This document shows, piece by piece, positions 1-8,965 of a stretch of 64,000 nucleotides of DNA (position 1 is the stretch's first letter; the number at the start of each line of letters is the position of its first letter). Both the position numbers and the translations under genes were made by a program. Below the pieces are notes generated by a model. The model was not told where the DNA came from. It searched no databases and saw only the letters and a list, made by a program, of their open reading frames with translations. Source of the DNA: JAWWPY01 sp033854735 (GTDB lineage Bacteria > Actinomycetota > Actinomycetes > Streptosporangiales > Streptosporangiaceae); the NCBI GenBank assembly GCA_033854735.1, contig JAWWPY010000504.1:44910-108909 (forward strand), given 5' to 3'.

Positions 1-1251
1 CTGCCGGGGACGCGCGCTGACGGGCACGACTTCGCGGCCGCCGCGGTGGCGGCCGGGGCCGCGGCCGTGCTGGCCACCCGGCCGGTGGGCGTCCCGGCCC
101 TCCTCGTCCCCGACGTTCCCGCCGCGCTCGCCCGGCTCGCGCGGCACGTCGTCGACTCGCTGCCCGGCCTGACCATCGTGGGGATCACCGGTTCCTCAGG
201 GAAGACCACCACCAAGGACCTGGCGGCGCAGCTGATCGAGACGCTCGGCCCGACGGTCTCGCCGCAGAACTCCTATAACAACGAGATCGGCCACCCGCTC
301 ACCGTGCTGCGGGTCACTGAGCACACCCGCTACCTCGTTTCCGAGCTCTCCGCGCGCGGGCCCGGTCACATCACGATGCTGTGCCGGATTGCGCCGCCGC
401 GGCTGGGCGCCGTGCTGGGGGTGGGGCACGCGCATGCCGGCGAGTTCGGCAGTATCGAGGAGGTCGCGCGGGCCAAGGGCGAGCTTCCCGCTGCGCTGCC
501 CGCCGACGGGGTCGCCGTGCTCAATGCGGATGACCCGCGAGTGCTGGCCATGGCCGCACGCACGGCCGCCCGGGTGGTGACATTCGGCCGGTCACCCGAC
601 GCGGATGTACGCGCTGCGGACATCTCGCTCGACGAGCAGGGCCGGCCCGGCTTTACCCTGGTTACCGATGCGGGCTCGGCCACCGTTCAGCTCCGGCTGC
701 ACGGCGAGCACAACGTAACCAACGCGCTGGCCGCCGCCACGCTGGCTGGGCAGCTTGGCCTGGCGGTAGGCGCGATCGCCGACGGGCTGTCAGCAGCGTC
801 GGCCCGGAGCCGGTGGCGGATGGAGGTCACCGAGCGGCCGGATGGGGTGACCATCATCAACGACGCATGGAACACCAACCCGGAAGGCCTCCGGGCCGCG
901 CTGGCCGCACTGGAGGTCATGGCCCGCGGGCGGCGCGCCTTCGCGGTCCTCGGCCACATGCGCGAGCTGGGCGCGGAAGCAGACGAACTCAACCAGCAGG
1001 CGGGCGCCTTTGCCGCCCGGACCGGCCTGGCCGGCCTCATCGTGGTGGGCGACGACGCAGCCCCGATGCTGGCCGGGGCCAAGGCCGAGCCCTCATGGCA
1101 GGGCGAGCTACTGCACGTGGCTGACGGATCGGCAGCCACGGCGGCACTGAGCGACCGGCTGCGCCCCGGCGATGTCGTGCTGGTCAAGGCATCCCGGGTG
1201 GCCGGCCTGCAGCGGGTGGCGATCGCGCTGACCGGGGAGGCGGCGCTGTGA
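1..1251 (+). CDS. murF: UDP-N-acetylmuramoyl-tripeptide--D-alanyl-D-alanine ligase, 5' truncated by window edge
   Basis: MurF adds D-Ala-D-Ala to UDP-MurNAc-tripeptide in the cytoplasm, the last soluble step of peptidoglycan precursor synthesis. The reading frame is open from base 1 (LPGTRADGHDF...), so the N-terminal domain starts outside the window; the first in-frame GTG at 46 is internal. The Mur ligase ATP-binding loop GITGSSGKTTTKD lies at visible residues 61-73, followed by the central domain with NSYNNEIGHPL and the C-terminal domain with a DAWNTNPEG motif. This is the typical Mur order for MurF. The stop overlaps the GTG start of mraY by four bases (GTGA), indicating translational coupling in the dcw operon. 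MurE, the other close homologue, is less likely because mraY follows directly and the NNEIG motif is MurF-like. Confidence 0.95.
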   Translation: MPGTRADGHDFAAAAVAAGAAAVLATRPVGVPALLVPDVPAALARLARHVVDSLPGLTIVGITGSSGKTTTKDLAAQLIETLGPTVSPQNSYNNEIGHPLTVLRVTEHTRYLVSELSARGPGHITMLCRIAPPRLGAVLGVGHAHAGEFGSIEEVARAKGELPAALPADGVAVLNADDPRVLAMAARTAARVVTFGRSPDADVRAADISLDEQGRPGFTLVTDAGSATVQLRLHGEHNVTNALAAATLAGQLGLAVGAIADGLSAASARSRWRMEVTERPDGVTIINDAWNTNPEGLRAALAALEVMARGRRAFAVLGHMRELGAEADELNQQAGAFAARTGLAGLIVVGDDAAPMLAGAKAEPSWQGELLHVADGSAATAALSDRLRPGDVVLVKASRVAGLQRVAIALTGEAAL

Positions 1252-2309
1252 AGACCATCCTGATTTCGGCCGGCGTCTCCCTGATGCTGGCGCTCTTCGG
1301 CACCCCGCTGGCGATCAGGATCTTCACCCGGCGCGGGTACGGCCAGCTGATCAGGGAAGAGGGCCCGGCGGGGCACGCCACCAAGCGCGGCACTCCCACC
1401 ATGGGCGGGACGGTCATCGTCATCGCGGCGGTGGCCGGGTACTTCGCCGGCAATATCTTCACCGGCCAGGCGCCGTCGGTGTCCGGGCTGCTGGTGATGA
1501 TGCTCATGGCCGGCCTGGGCCTGGTCGGCTTCATCGATGACTTCATCAAGATCTACAAGCAGCGCAGCCTCGGCCTGCGCAGCAGCGCCAAGCTGGCTGG
1601 CCAGGGGATCGTCGGGGCGCTGTTCGCGGTGCTCGTCCTGCAGCAGCGGTTCGCCGACGGCTACGACATCACTCCCGCGGACGCCCACCTGTCGTTCCTG
1701 AGAGACCTCGGGCCGTCCATCGGGACCATCGCGTTCGTGCTCTGGATCGTGTTCCTGATCGCCGGGACATCCAACGCGGTGAACCTCACCGACGGGCTGG
1801 ATGGGCTGGCCACCGGCTGCGCCTGCCTGGTGCTGGCCGCGTACGTCCTGATCGGCAACTGGCAGCTGCGCAACGACTGCACCAACTTCCTGGCCCCGCG
1901 ATGTTATGACGTACGAGACCCGCTGGACCTCGCGGTGGTCGCCGCCGCGGTGCTCGGCGCCTGCTTCGGCTTCCTGTGGTGGAACGCGCCGCCCGCCCGC
2001 ATCTTCATGGGGGACACCGGCTCGCTCGCGCTGGGCGGGGTGCTGGCGGGCCTGGCCGTGTGCACCAAGACGCAGTTGCTGCTGGCCATCCTGGGTGGCA
2101 TCTTCGTGGTCATCGCGCTGTCCGTGATCATCCAGGTGGGTTCGTTCAAGCTGACCGGGCGGCGGGTGTTCCGGATGGCGCCCCTGCAGCACCACTTCGA
2201 GCTGAAGGGCTGGGCCGAGACCACGATCGTGATCCGGTTCTGGCTTATTTCCGCCATGTTCGTGGCCCTGGGCCTCGGCATCTTCTATGTCGAATGGATG
2301 CCCAAGTGA
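1248..2309 (+). CDS. mraY: phospho-N-acetylmuramoyl-pentapeptide transferase
   Basis: MraY transfers phospho-MurNAc-pentapeptide to undecaprenyl phosphate at the inner face of the membrane, making lipid I. The 353-residue product has the usual length and about ten hydrophobic segments. Signature motifs are visible: GTPTMGG near residue 47, FIDDFIK near 95, NLTDGLDGLA at 179-188 with the conserved acidic residues, and a C-terminal HHFELKGW motif. The GTG start overlaps the murF stop and the stop overlaps the murD GTG, so it sits in the middle of a tightly coupled operon. Confidence 0.97.
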   Translation: MKTILISAGVSLMLALFGTPLAIRIFTRRGYGQLIREEGPAGHATKRGTPTMGGTVIVIAAVAGYFAGNIFTGQAPSVSGLLVMMLMAGLGLVGFIDDFIKIYKQRSLGLRSSAKLAGQGIVGALFAVLVLQQRFADGYDITPADAHLSFLRDLGPSIGTIAFVLWIVFLIAGTSNAVNLTDGLDGLATGCACLVLAAYVLIGNWQLRNDCTNFLAPRCYDVRDPLDLAVVAAAVLGACFGFLWWNAPPARIFMGDTGSLALGGVLAGLAVCTKTQLLLAILGGIFVVIALSVIIQVGSFKLTGRRVFRMAPLQHHFELKGWAETTIVIRFWLISAMFVALGLGIFYVEWMPK

Positions 2310-3790
2310 GCGAGCTGGGCAGCGAGTTCGCCGGGCAGCGGGTCTGCGTGGCCGGGCTCGGCGTGTCCGGGCCGCCCGCCGCTGCCGAGCTCGCCAGGCT
2401 CGGCGCCCGGGTGACCGTCGTTGACGGCCGCGACGATGAGGAGCGCCGGCGGCTCGCCGCGGACCTTGAGCGCCTCGGTGCGACGGTGCAGCTGGGCGAG
2501 CGATCCGCGCAGGGCGCCGCGCTGCTCGCCGAGATCGCCCCCCGCGGGCTCGACCTGGTCGTCACGTCCCCGGGCTGGCGCCCGGATGCACCACTGCTGG
2601 CCGCGGCGGCAGCGGCAGGCATCCCGGTGATGGGGGATGTGGAGTTCGCCTGGCGGCTGCGCCCGGCGCTGCCCGGCGGGGGCAGGCAGGAATGGCTCGC
2701 GGTCACCGGGACCAACGGCAAGACCACGACGGTGCGGATGCTCGCCTGCATGCTCACCGCGGCCGGGTACCGGGCCATCGCCGTGGGCAATGTGGGCACG
2801 TCGGTCGTGGACGCGGTCACCGCCGCCCGGCCGTGCCCAGTGCTCGCCGTGGAGCTGTCGAGCTTCCAGCTGCACTGGAGCAGCACCGTGGTGCCGTTCG
2901 CTGCGGTCGTGCTGAACGTGGCCGGGCATCACCTCGACTGGCATGGGGACATCGAGTCCTACGCGGCGGACAAAGGGCGCATCTACGCCCCCGGCACGAT
3001 AGCGGTCTGCAACGCGGACGATGCCCGGACCCGCCAGCTCGCCACGGCGGCCACCGGCCTGGCGCGCGTCGTCGCCTTCCGGCGGGACGCCCCGGGGTCC
3101 GGCGAACTCGGTGTGGCCGGCGGGTTCCTGGTGGACCGGGCATTCGGTGACGGAGTGTCCGGCGACGGGGCATCCGGTGACGGGGTCGGCGACGGCGTCC
3201 GTCTCGCGGCGGTCAGCGACGTGCGGCCCGCCGCACCGCACAACGTGGCCGACGCGCTCGCCGCGGCCGCCCTGGCCCGGGCCTACGGGGCGGCGCCCGG
3301 GGCGATCCGGGCCGGGCTGCGCGCCTTCCAGCCGGAACCGCACCGGATCAGCCTGGTCGGCCAGGTGCGCGGGGTCGACTATGTGGACGACTCCAAGGCG
3401 ACCAACCCGCACGCCGCGGCCGCGTCGCTCGCCGCCTACCCGTCGGTGGTCTGGATCGCCGGGGGGCTCTTCAAAGGGGCGGACAGTGATGTCGAGGCGC
3501 TGGTGGACGCCGCGGCGCCGCGGCTTCGCGGCGTGGTGCTGCTCGGCGTGGACCGGGCCAAGATCCGGGATGCTCTCGCGCGACACGCGCCGGATGTCCC
3601 GGTCGTCGAGGCTAAAGGCACCGACACTGGGGTAATGGATCGCGTTGTGGCCGAGGCGGCCCGGCTGGCGGTGCCAGGGGACACGGTGCTGCTCGCCCCC
3701 GCCGCCCAGTCGTTCGACATCTTCCGCGACTACCCGGCGCGCGGTGATGCCTTCGCCGCCGCGGTCAGGAGCATGGCAGACACGCAGTGA
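2306..3790 (+). CDS. murD: UDP-N-acetylmuramoyl-L-alanine--D-glutamate ligase
   Basis: MurD adds D-Glu to UDP-MurNAc-L-Ala. The frame can be read from further upstream, but homology begins at VCVAGLGVSGPPAA, so I chose the GTG at 2306, which overlaps the mraY stop (GTGA). An ATG at 2294 would add four residues. The ATP loop VTGTNGKTTTVR lies near residues 133-144, followed by ELSSFQL and, late in the protein, YVDDSKATNPHAA. At 494 residues it is longer than many MurD proteins. Part of the excess is a glycine/aspartate repeat (GDGVSGDGASGDG-type) near residues 281-298 that looks like a lineage-specific loop insertion; see the repeat entry at 3146. Confidence 0.95.
   Translation: MSELGSEFAGQRVCVAGLGVSGPPAAAELARLGARVTVVDGRDDEERRRLAADLERLGATVQLGERSAQGAALLAEIAPRGLDLVVTSPGWRPDAPLLAAAAAAGIPVMGDVEFAWRLRPALPGGGRQEWLAVTGTNGKTTTVRMLACMLTAAGYRAIAVGNVGTSVVDAVTAARPCPVLAVELSSFQLHWSSTVVPFAAVVLNVAGHHLDWHGDIESYAADKGRIYAPGTIAVCNADDARTRQLATAATGLARVVAFRRDAPGSGELGVAGGFLVDRAFGDGVSGDGASGDGVGDGVRLAAVSDVRPAAPHNVADALAAAALARAYGAAPGAIRAGLRAFQPEPHRISLVGQVRGVDYVDDSKATNPHAAAASLAAYPSVVWIAGGLFKGADSDVEALVDAAAPRLRGVVLLGVDRAKIRDALARHAPDVPVVEAKGTDTGVMDRVVAEAARLAVPGDTVLLAPAAQSFDIFRDYPARGDAFAAAVRSMADTQ
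3146..3199 (+). repeat. in-frame degenerate tandem repeat within murD
   Basis: Units of 12-15 bases built on GGTGACGG...TCC encode repeated GDGxS/GDGV peptides. The reading frame is kept. It lies between the ligase central domain and the C-terminal domain, so it should form a flexible loop. Confidence 0.7.
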
Positions 3791-3809
3791 GCGAGCGGGG
3801 AGACACAGC

Positions 3810-5114
3810 ATGAGCGTCGGCGGCGCCCTGCCCCACCGGGACGGCGCCGGGCCCCGCCCGGCCGGCCCGGGCCGGCCCCCGGATGCCGTCGGCGGCGCCC
3901 GGGCCCGGGTCGCCGTCGCGGCCGGGCTGCTCGAACGGCCGCTGACCTCCTACTACCTGGTCATCGGCATTACCACGCTGCTGCTCGCGCTTGGCCTGGT
4001 CATGGTGCTGTCGACGTCGTCGATCACCGGGCTGATCCAGGGCGGCTCGCCATGGTCGGGATTCCAGAAGCAACTGCTCGGGGTGGCCCTCGGCCTGCCG
4101 CTGATGTGGTTCGCGGCGCGGTCCTCGCCCACCCTGTTCCGGGCGGCCGCCTATCCGTTGATCGGGCTGTCCATCATGGGCCTGGTGCTCACCCTCATCC
4201 CGGGGGTCAGCGTGTCTTCGGGCGGAGCATCGCGCTGGATCCAGATCGGTCCGCTCACGCTCCAGCCATCCGAGCTGGCCAAGCTCGCGTTCGTGATCTG
4301 GGGCGCGGACCTGCTGGCCCGCAAGGAGAAGCTCGGCCAGCTCACTGACTGGCGGCAGCTGCTCATCCCGCTGCTGCCCGGCGCGGGATTCCTGTGCCTG
4401 CTGGTGATGCTCGGCGATGACCTCGGCACCACATTCATGATGCTGGTCATCCTGCTCGCGCTGCTGTGGGTGATCGGCACACCGGCCCGGCTGATGTTCG
4501 CGATGCTCGCGATTATCGGCATCGTGCTGCTGATCCTGATCGTCGTCGCCCCGTACCGGCTGGACCGGCTAATTGGTTTTCTGGGCCCGGCGGGCAGCCC
4601 GGTCGGCAAGAACCAGCAGCCCATCCAGGGCAAGTACGCGGTGGGCTCGGGTGGCTGGTTCGGCGTGGGGCTCGGCGCCAGCCGGGAGAAATGGGGCTGG
4701 GTGCCCAACTCCACCACCGACTTCATCTTCGCCATCCTCGGCGAGGAACTGGGCCTGGTCGGCACGCTCTGCGTGTCTTTCCTGTACGGCGGCCTGGCCT
4801 ACGCCGGGCTGCGCATCGCACGGCGGGTGGATGACACCTTCATGCGGCTCGCCGCCGCCGCCGCGACGGCCTGGATCGTGATCCAGGCCGTCGTGAATAT
4901 CGGTGCGGTGCTCGGCCTCCTCCCGATCACTGGCGTCCCGCTCCCGCTCGTCTCCTACGGGACATCGTCGCTGCTGGTGACCATGGCCTCGCTGGGAATG
5001 CTGATGTCGTTCGCCAAGCGCGAGCCCGGTGCCGCCCAGGCCCTTGCCGCTGCGGGCCCCAGCGTGCCGCTGCGCGTCCTAAGCTGGCTTGGCCTGGCAG
5101 CCCGGCGCGGATAG
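3810..5114 (+). CDS. ftsW: SEDS-family peptidoglycan glycosyltransferase FtsW
   Basis: FtsW is the SEDS polymerase that makes septal glycan strands with its partner class B PBP. The frame extends upstream into murD; the ATG at 3810 with GGGGAG at 3797-3802 is the likely start and gives 434 residues. An N-terminal proline/glycine-rich cytoplasmic stretch of about 45 residues precedes roughly ten membrane segments. The SEDS motifs are visible: GGASRWI, LQPSELAKLAFV, a QPIQGKYAVGSGGWFGVGLG segment, TDFIFAILGEELGLVG, and the C-terminal PLPLVSYGTSSLL. Its place between murD and murG matches the standard dcw order and favours FtsW over RodA. Confidence 0.95.
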   Translation: MSVGGALPHRDGAGPRPAGPGRPPDAVGGARARVAVAAGLLERPLTSYYLVIGITTLLLALGLVMVLSTSSITGLIQGGSPWSGFQKQLLGVALGLPLMWFAARSSPTLFRAAAYPLIGLSIMGLVLTLIPGVSVSSGGASRWIQIGPLTLQPSELAKLAFVIWGADLLARKEKLGQLTDWRQLLIPLLPGAGFLCLLVMLGDDLGTTFMMLVILLALLWVIGTPARLMFAMLAIIGIVLLILIVVAPYRLDRLIGFLGPAGSPVGKNQQPIQGKYAVGSGGWFGVGLGASREKWGWVPNSTTDFIFAILGEELGLVGTLCVSFLYGGLAYAGLRIARRVDDTFMRLAAAAATAWIVIQAVVNIGAVLGLLPITGVPLPLVSYGTSSLLVTMASLGMLMSFAKREPGAAQALAAAGPSVPLRVLSWLGLAARRG

Positions 5115-5205
5115 GCCGCGCCTTGGCCAGGCCAGGGACCGTCACGGGCCAGCGCGCAGGCGCTGGTCCCACGAGGCCGGTTCCCGCGAGGAGGTGAGCC
5201 TGCCG

Positions 5206-6291
5206 ATGAGCGTCGTACTCGCGGGCGGGGGCACTGCCGGCCACATCGAGCCCGCCCTGGCTCTCGCCGACGCGCTGCGGCGCGCCGACCCCCGGATCGA
5301 CATCACCTGCCTGGGAACCCAGCGTGGCCTGGAAACCAGGCTGGTGCCGCTGCGCGGGTATGAGCTCGCGCTGATCCCGGCCGTACCGCTGCCCCGCACC
5401 ATGACGACGCAGTTGCTGCACGTGCCGGGGCGGCTCGCCACGGCGGTGTCTGCCGCCGCTGAGGTGCTTGACCGTACGCACTGCCGGGTGCTCGTCGGAT
5501 TCGGCGGGTATGTCGCCACGCCTGCCTACCTGGCCGCGCGGCGGCAGCACGTGCCGATCGTGATACACGAGGCGAACGCGCGGCCGGGCCTGGCCAACCG
5601 GCTCGGCGCGCGGTTCACCCGTCACGTGTTCACCGCCAGCCCGCGCACCCATCTGCCCAATGCCACCTGCATCGGCATACCGCTGCGGCACGAGATAGCG
5701 TCCCTGGACCGGCTGGCCGTCGCCGACAAGGCACGCGCCCATTTCGGGCTCCGGCCCGACCTGCCGGTTCTCCTGGTGACCGGGGGATCCCAGGGCGCCC
5801 GCTCGCTGAACTACGCGGTGCTGGACGCGGCGGAATGGATCCGGGCGGCCGGCGTGCAGGTGCTGCACATCCTGGGCCCCCGCAGCGACCTGGACGTCCG
5901 GATGCCGGCCGCGGGGCCGCCCTACATCACGCTTCCCTACGTGGACAGGATGGATCTCGCCTATGGCGCCGCCGACTTCGCGATCTGCCGGAGCGGGGCG
6001 ATGACCTGCGCGGAGCTCACCGCGGTGGGGTTGCCCGCCGCGTACGTGCCGCTCCCGCACGGCAATGGCGAGCAGCGGCTGAACGCCGTGCCGATCGAGG
6101 AGGCCGGGGGCGGCCTGATCGTGTCTGATGCCGAGCTGAGCCCGGAGTGGATCCGCGACATGCTGCTGCCCATCCTGCTGGACGCGGAACTGGTGGCCGC
6201 CATGGCCACGGCCGCGTCCTCGATCGGCTCCCGGGACGCGGACTCCTGGCTGGCCCGTGAGGTGATCGCGGTCATGCGGGGCGAGAAGTGA
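5206..6291 (+). CDS. murG: UDP-N-acetylglucosamine--N-acetylmuramyl-(pentapeptide) pyrophosphoryl-undecaprenol GlcNAc transferase
   Basis: MurG converts lipid I to lipid II at the cytoplasmic face of the membrane. The start is the ATG at 5206, preceded by AGGAGG at 5189-5194; an upstream in-frame GTG at 5194 overlaps that site and is unlikely. The 361-residue product begins with the GT-B motif VVLAGGGTAGHIEP, has HEANARPGLANR in the N-terminal domain, VTGGSQGARSLN near residue 191, and the nucleotide-sugar binding segment CRSGAMTCAELTAVGLPAAYVPLP followed by GNGEQRLNA. All are typical of MurG. Confidence 0.96.
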   Translation: MSVVLAGGGTAGHIEPALALADALRRADPRIDITCLGTQRGLETRLVPLRGYELALIPAVPLPRTMTTQLLHVPGRLATAVSAAAEVLDRTHCRVLVGFGGYVATPAYLAARRQHVPIVIHEANARPGLANRLGARFTRHVFTASPRTHLPNATCIGIPLRHEIASLDRLAVADKARAHFGLRPDLPVLLVTGGSQGARSLNYAVLDAAEWIRAAGVQVLHILGPRSDLDVRMPAAGPPYITLPYVDRMDLAYGAADFAICRSGAMTCAELTAVGLPAAYVPLPHGNGEQRLNAVPIEEAGGGLIVSDAELSPEWIRDMLLPILLDAELVAAMATAASSIGSRDADSWLAREVIAVMRGEK

Positions 6292-6322
6292 CAGGGACTC
6301 AGGTATCCGGCAGGAGGGTGGC

Positions 6323-7807
6323 ATGGGCCTGGTGACTCCAGTGGATCCGGTCGGCCTCAGCGAGCTGGGACGGGTGCACTTCATCGGAATCGGCGGCGCG
6401 GGCATGTCCGGGATCGCCCGGATCATGCTGGCCCGGGGGGTCGCCGTGTCCGGCAGCGACTCGGCCGGCTCGGACATGCTCGCCGGGCTCGCGGCGCTCG
6501 GCGCGCGGGTGCATGTCGGGCACGCGGCGGCGAATCTCGGCGACGCGGACACCATCGTCGTGTCCACCGCGATCAGGGAAAGCAATCCCGAACTGGCCGA
6601 GGCGCGCCGCCGCGGGCTGCGGGTGCTGCACCGGGCGGCCGCGCTCGCCTCCGTCATGCTGGGCCAGCGCGGGATCGCGGTGGCCGGCACGCACGGCAAG
6701 ACCACCAGCACCTCCATGCTCACCACCGTGCTGCGGGAATGTGGTGCCGACCCGTCGTATGTCATCGGCGGCATCCTCGCCGGGACGGGGCTCGGCGCGG
6801 ACGAGGGCAGCGGGGACATTTTCGTGGCGGAAGCGGACGAGAGCGACGGCTCCTTCCTCATGCTCTCGCCGGAGGCAGCGATCGTCACCTGCGTCGAAGC
6901 AGACCACCTCGACAACTACCCGGGCCTGGCCGAGATCGAGGCCGCCTTCGCCGCCTTCACCCGCCGGATCCGCCCCGGGGGCCTGCTCGTGACGTGCGCC
7001 GACGACCCCGGCGCGGCTGCGCTGGCCGCCGCGGTCCGGGCCGCCGCGCCGCAGGCTGTGGCCTCCGGGGCGCTCCCGATCCGGGTGCGCAGCTACGGCG
7101 AGTCCGCCGACGCGGACTACCGGGTCAGCGGGGTCGTCACCCGCGGCATGGCGATCAGCCTGGATGTGACGGGATCTGCTGATGGTCCGTTGGGGAATGA
7201 AGGTCTTTTTAAGAATGGCGGGGTCCGGGTGGACCTCCGCGTTCCCGGGCGGCACAACGCGCTGAACGCGGCCGCGGTTTTCGCTCTCGCGGCCGAACTC
7301 GGCTTTCCCGCCGGGCAGATCGCCAGCGGGCTCGCCGCCTACCGTGGCGCGCTGCGGCGGCTGGAACTCAAGGGCGAGGCCGACGGCGTGCGGGTCCTGG
7401 ACAGTTACGCGCATCATCCCACCGAGGTGACGGCCGACCTGCGGGCGGCGCGGGACATCGCCGAGGGAGGGCGGGTCATCGTCGTCTTCCAGCCGCACCT
7501 GTTCAGCAGGACCCGGATCTTCGCGACCGCGCTCGGCGAGGCGCTGGGCCTCGCCGACGAGGTGCTCGTGCTCGACGTGTACGCGGCCCGGGAAGATCCC
7601 GAGCCCGGTGTCAGCGGGGAGCTCGTGGCCTCCCGGGTCCCCGGCGGACGGGCCCGCTACCTGCCCGACCCGGCCGGCGTGGCCGGCGCGGTGGCGGCCA
7701 TCGGCAAACCGGGAGATCTCGTGCTCACCATGGGGGCCGGCGACGTCACCGCGCTTGGCCCGCTGATCGTGGCGGCGCTTCACGCGCGGGCCGGGGCGGG
7801 CGGGTGA
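6323..7807 (+). CDS. murC: UDP-N-acetylmuramate--L-alanine ligase
   Basis: MurC adds L-Ala to UDP-MurNAc, the first peptide-forming step. The 494-residue protein starts at an ATG with an AGGAGGG site just upstream. It carries HFIGIGGAGMSGIA at residues 15-28, the ATP loop GTHGKTTSTSM starting at residue 122, EADESDGSF in the central domain, and DSYAHHPTEV plus FQPHLFSRT in the C-terminal domain. A short low-GC patch around 7185-7220 encodes an unusual segment just before VDLRVPGRHN, but the frame is intact. The stop overlaps the ftsQ GTG start. Confidence 0.96.
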   Translation: MGLVTPVDPVGLSELGRVHFIGIGGAGMSGIARIMLARGVAVSGSDSAGSDMLAGLAALGARVHVGHAAANLGDADTIVVSTAIRESNPELAEARRRGLRVLHRAAALASVMLGQRGIAVAGTHGKTTSTSMLTTVLRECGADPSYVIGGILAGTGLGADEGSGDIFVAEADESDGSFLMLSPEAAIVTCVEADHLDNYPGLAEIEAAFAAFTRRIRPGGLLVTCADDPGAAALAAAVRAAAPQAVASGALPIRVRSYGESADADYRVSGVVTRGMAISLDVTGSADGPLGNEGLFKNGGVRVDLRVPGRHNALNAAAVFALAAELGFPAGQIASGLAAYRGALRRLELKGEADGVRVLDSYAHHPTEVTADLRAARDIAEGGRVIVVFQPHLFSRTRIFATALGEALGLADEVLVLDVYAAREDPEPGVSGELVASRVPGGRARYLPDPAGVAGAVAAIGKPGDLVLTMGAGDVTALGPLIVAALHARAGAGG

Positions 7808-7911
7808 GCGGCCAGATGGGCAGCAAGCTGAGCAGCCAGCTGAGCAGCCAGGCCCCGGGCCAGGTGAGCGGCCAGGCGGGCGGCCAGGTGAGCAGTCAGC
7901 CCGGCGGGCAG
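7804..7911 (+). repeat. degenerate 12-base repeats encoding SGQ/SSQ peptides at the FtsQ N-terminus
   Basis: Repeated AGC-(A/G)GC-CAG codons encode S-G/S-Q triplets separated by one or two residues across the first 36 codons of ftsQ. The array lies entirely in the cytoplasmic tail. Confidence 0.65.
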
Positions 7912-8616
7912 CGTCATACCCCCTGGCGGTCGGCCTTCTTCGCGCTCGCCATCATCGCGATCGTCGCCGGGGTCGGCTGGGCCCTGCTGGGTTCGCGGTT
8001 CCTGGTCGTGCGCTCCATCCACGTCAGTGGTACGCACCTGGTGCCGCGGGCCGAAGTGCTCGCCGCGGCGGCTATCCCGCACGGGCTCCCGCTGATCAGG
8101 GTCAACACTGCCGCAGTGGCGCACCGCGTCGCGCAGATCAGGCAGATCGAGTCCGCTCACGTCGCCCGGGCGTGGCCGGACGGTGTCACTATCTCGGTCC
8201 GCGAGCGGACGCCTGTGCTGGTGGTGGCCAGCGGCAACGGGTACCAGTTGATCGACAAGTTCGGCGTGCCGGTGGAGCAGGCCGCCCGGACCCCCGGCGG
8301 GATGCCGCGCCTCATGATGGCCGCCGGATCACCGGCCGCGGGCGACGGGTCGATGGCTTCGCTGCGGGGCAGTCCCGCGGTGTACGCGGCGGCCGGCGTG
8401 CTCAGGGAACTGCCCGCGGGCCTCGTCCGGCAGGTTACCGAGGTGGCCGCGCCTGACCCGTCCGATGTGAGCGTCACGCTGGCCGACGGGATCACGATCG
8501 TGTGGGGGAGCACCGACCGGGCCGCCGAGAAAGCAAAAGAACTCGGTGTGTTGATGCACACCCACGCCCGCAGCTATGACGTAAGTGCGCCGGGGACTGC
8601 GATGACCGGCGGGTAA
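7804..8616 (+). CDS. ftsQ: cell division protein FtsQ (POTRA domain)
   Basis: FtsQ is a bitopic divisome protein that links FtsW/FtsI with FtsB/FtsL in the extracytoplasmic space. The GTG start overlaps the murC stop. Residues 1-40 are a cytoplasmic tail made of imperfect SSQ/SGQ/GGQ repeats, residues 43-63 form one membrane segment, and a POTRA domain follows (VVRSIHVSGTHLVPRAEVLAAA...) with the RxWPDGVTISVRERTP motif. A FtsQ-type beta domain completes the 270 residues. The repeat-rich tail is unlike most FtsQ tails and resembles other repeat tails in this window. Confidence 0.93.
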   Translation: MSGQMGSKLSSQLSSQAPGQVSGQAGGQVSSQPGGQRHTPWRSAFFALAIIAIVAGVGWALLGSRFLVVRSIHVSGTHLVPRAEVLAAAAIPHGLPLIRVNTAAVAHRVAQIRQIESAHVARAWPDGVTISVRERTPVLVVASGNGYQLIDKFGVPVEQAARTPGGMPRLMMAAGSPAAGDGSMASLRGSPAVYAAAGVLRELPAGLVRQVTEVAAPDPSDVSVTLADGITIVWGSTDRAAEKAKELGVLMHTHARSYDVSAPGTAMTGG

Positions 8617-8675
8617 TCGGCGGCCCCGCGAGCTGCGCCGATCGCGACACGCCGGCCCAGTTAGCGCGTGGTTAG

Positions 8676-8704
8676 TTGACCCAGGTGCCGTGCAACCCTA
8701 CTGT
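8676..8704 (+). promoter_or_regulatory. candidate sigma-70-type promoter for ftsZ
   Basis: TTGACC at 8676-8681 and TACTGT at 8699-8704 are separated by exactly 17 bases, a good match to the housekeeping actinobacterial consensus. Transcription would start near 8711, about 255 bases upstream of the ftsZ start codon. Confidence 0.5.
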
Positions 8705-8729
8705 CCGTATCAATCGCCAGGATGACATA

Positions 8730-8752
8730 ACTCTAAGTCTCAAGTTGAGAGT
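8730..8752. promoter_or_regulatory. inverted repeat downstream of the ftsZ promoter, possible operator
   Basis: A perfect 13-base palindrome TCTCAAGTTGAGA lies at 8738-8750, inside a wider arm pair ACTCT (8730-8734) and AGAGT (8748-8752). It would fall about 20-40 bases after the predicted transcription start, a position suited to a repressor site or an RNA hairpin. Confidence 0.35.
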
Positions 8753-8965
8753 GAGGGTTGATTCACTGGAATTCGCGGGAAATGCCCAGCCGACGCTATG
8801 GGGGAAGTATTTCGGCAGTGTTGGCTAAAGCAGCAGTGCTGGTTAAACAGGGCGCTGAGGCGGGTGGTTTCCCGAGGCTAGCACCCTCACCGGCCGTAAG
8901 AAACGGCGGCCAGGAAAAAGATACAGGAACACGACAGAGGCAAACGAGCGGAAAGGTCCCTCCTC

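Larger units (their letters stand above)
8617..8965 (+). promoter_or_regulatory. 349-base ftsQ-ftsZ intergenic region with candidate ftsZ promoter
   Basis: This gap is much more AT-rich than its flanks and separates ftsZ transcriptionally from the mur genes. It holds a promoter-like pair at 8676-8704, an inverted repeat at 8730-8752 and a leader of roughly 250 bases before ftsZ. No credible ORF was seen inside it. Confidence 0.6.

Noticed and set aside
687..2195. 502-codon minus-strand frame over murF and mraY
   Set aside because: Shadow frame; sequence is low-complexity and the plus strand carries two well-defined enzymes.
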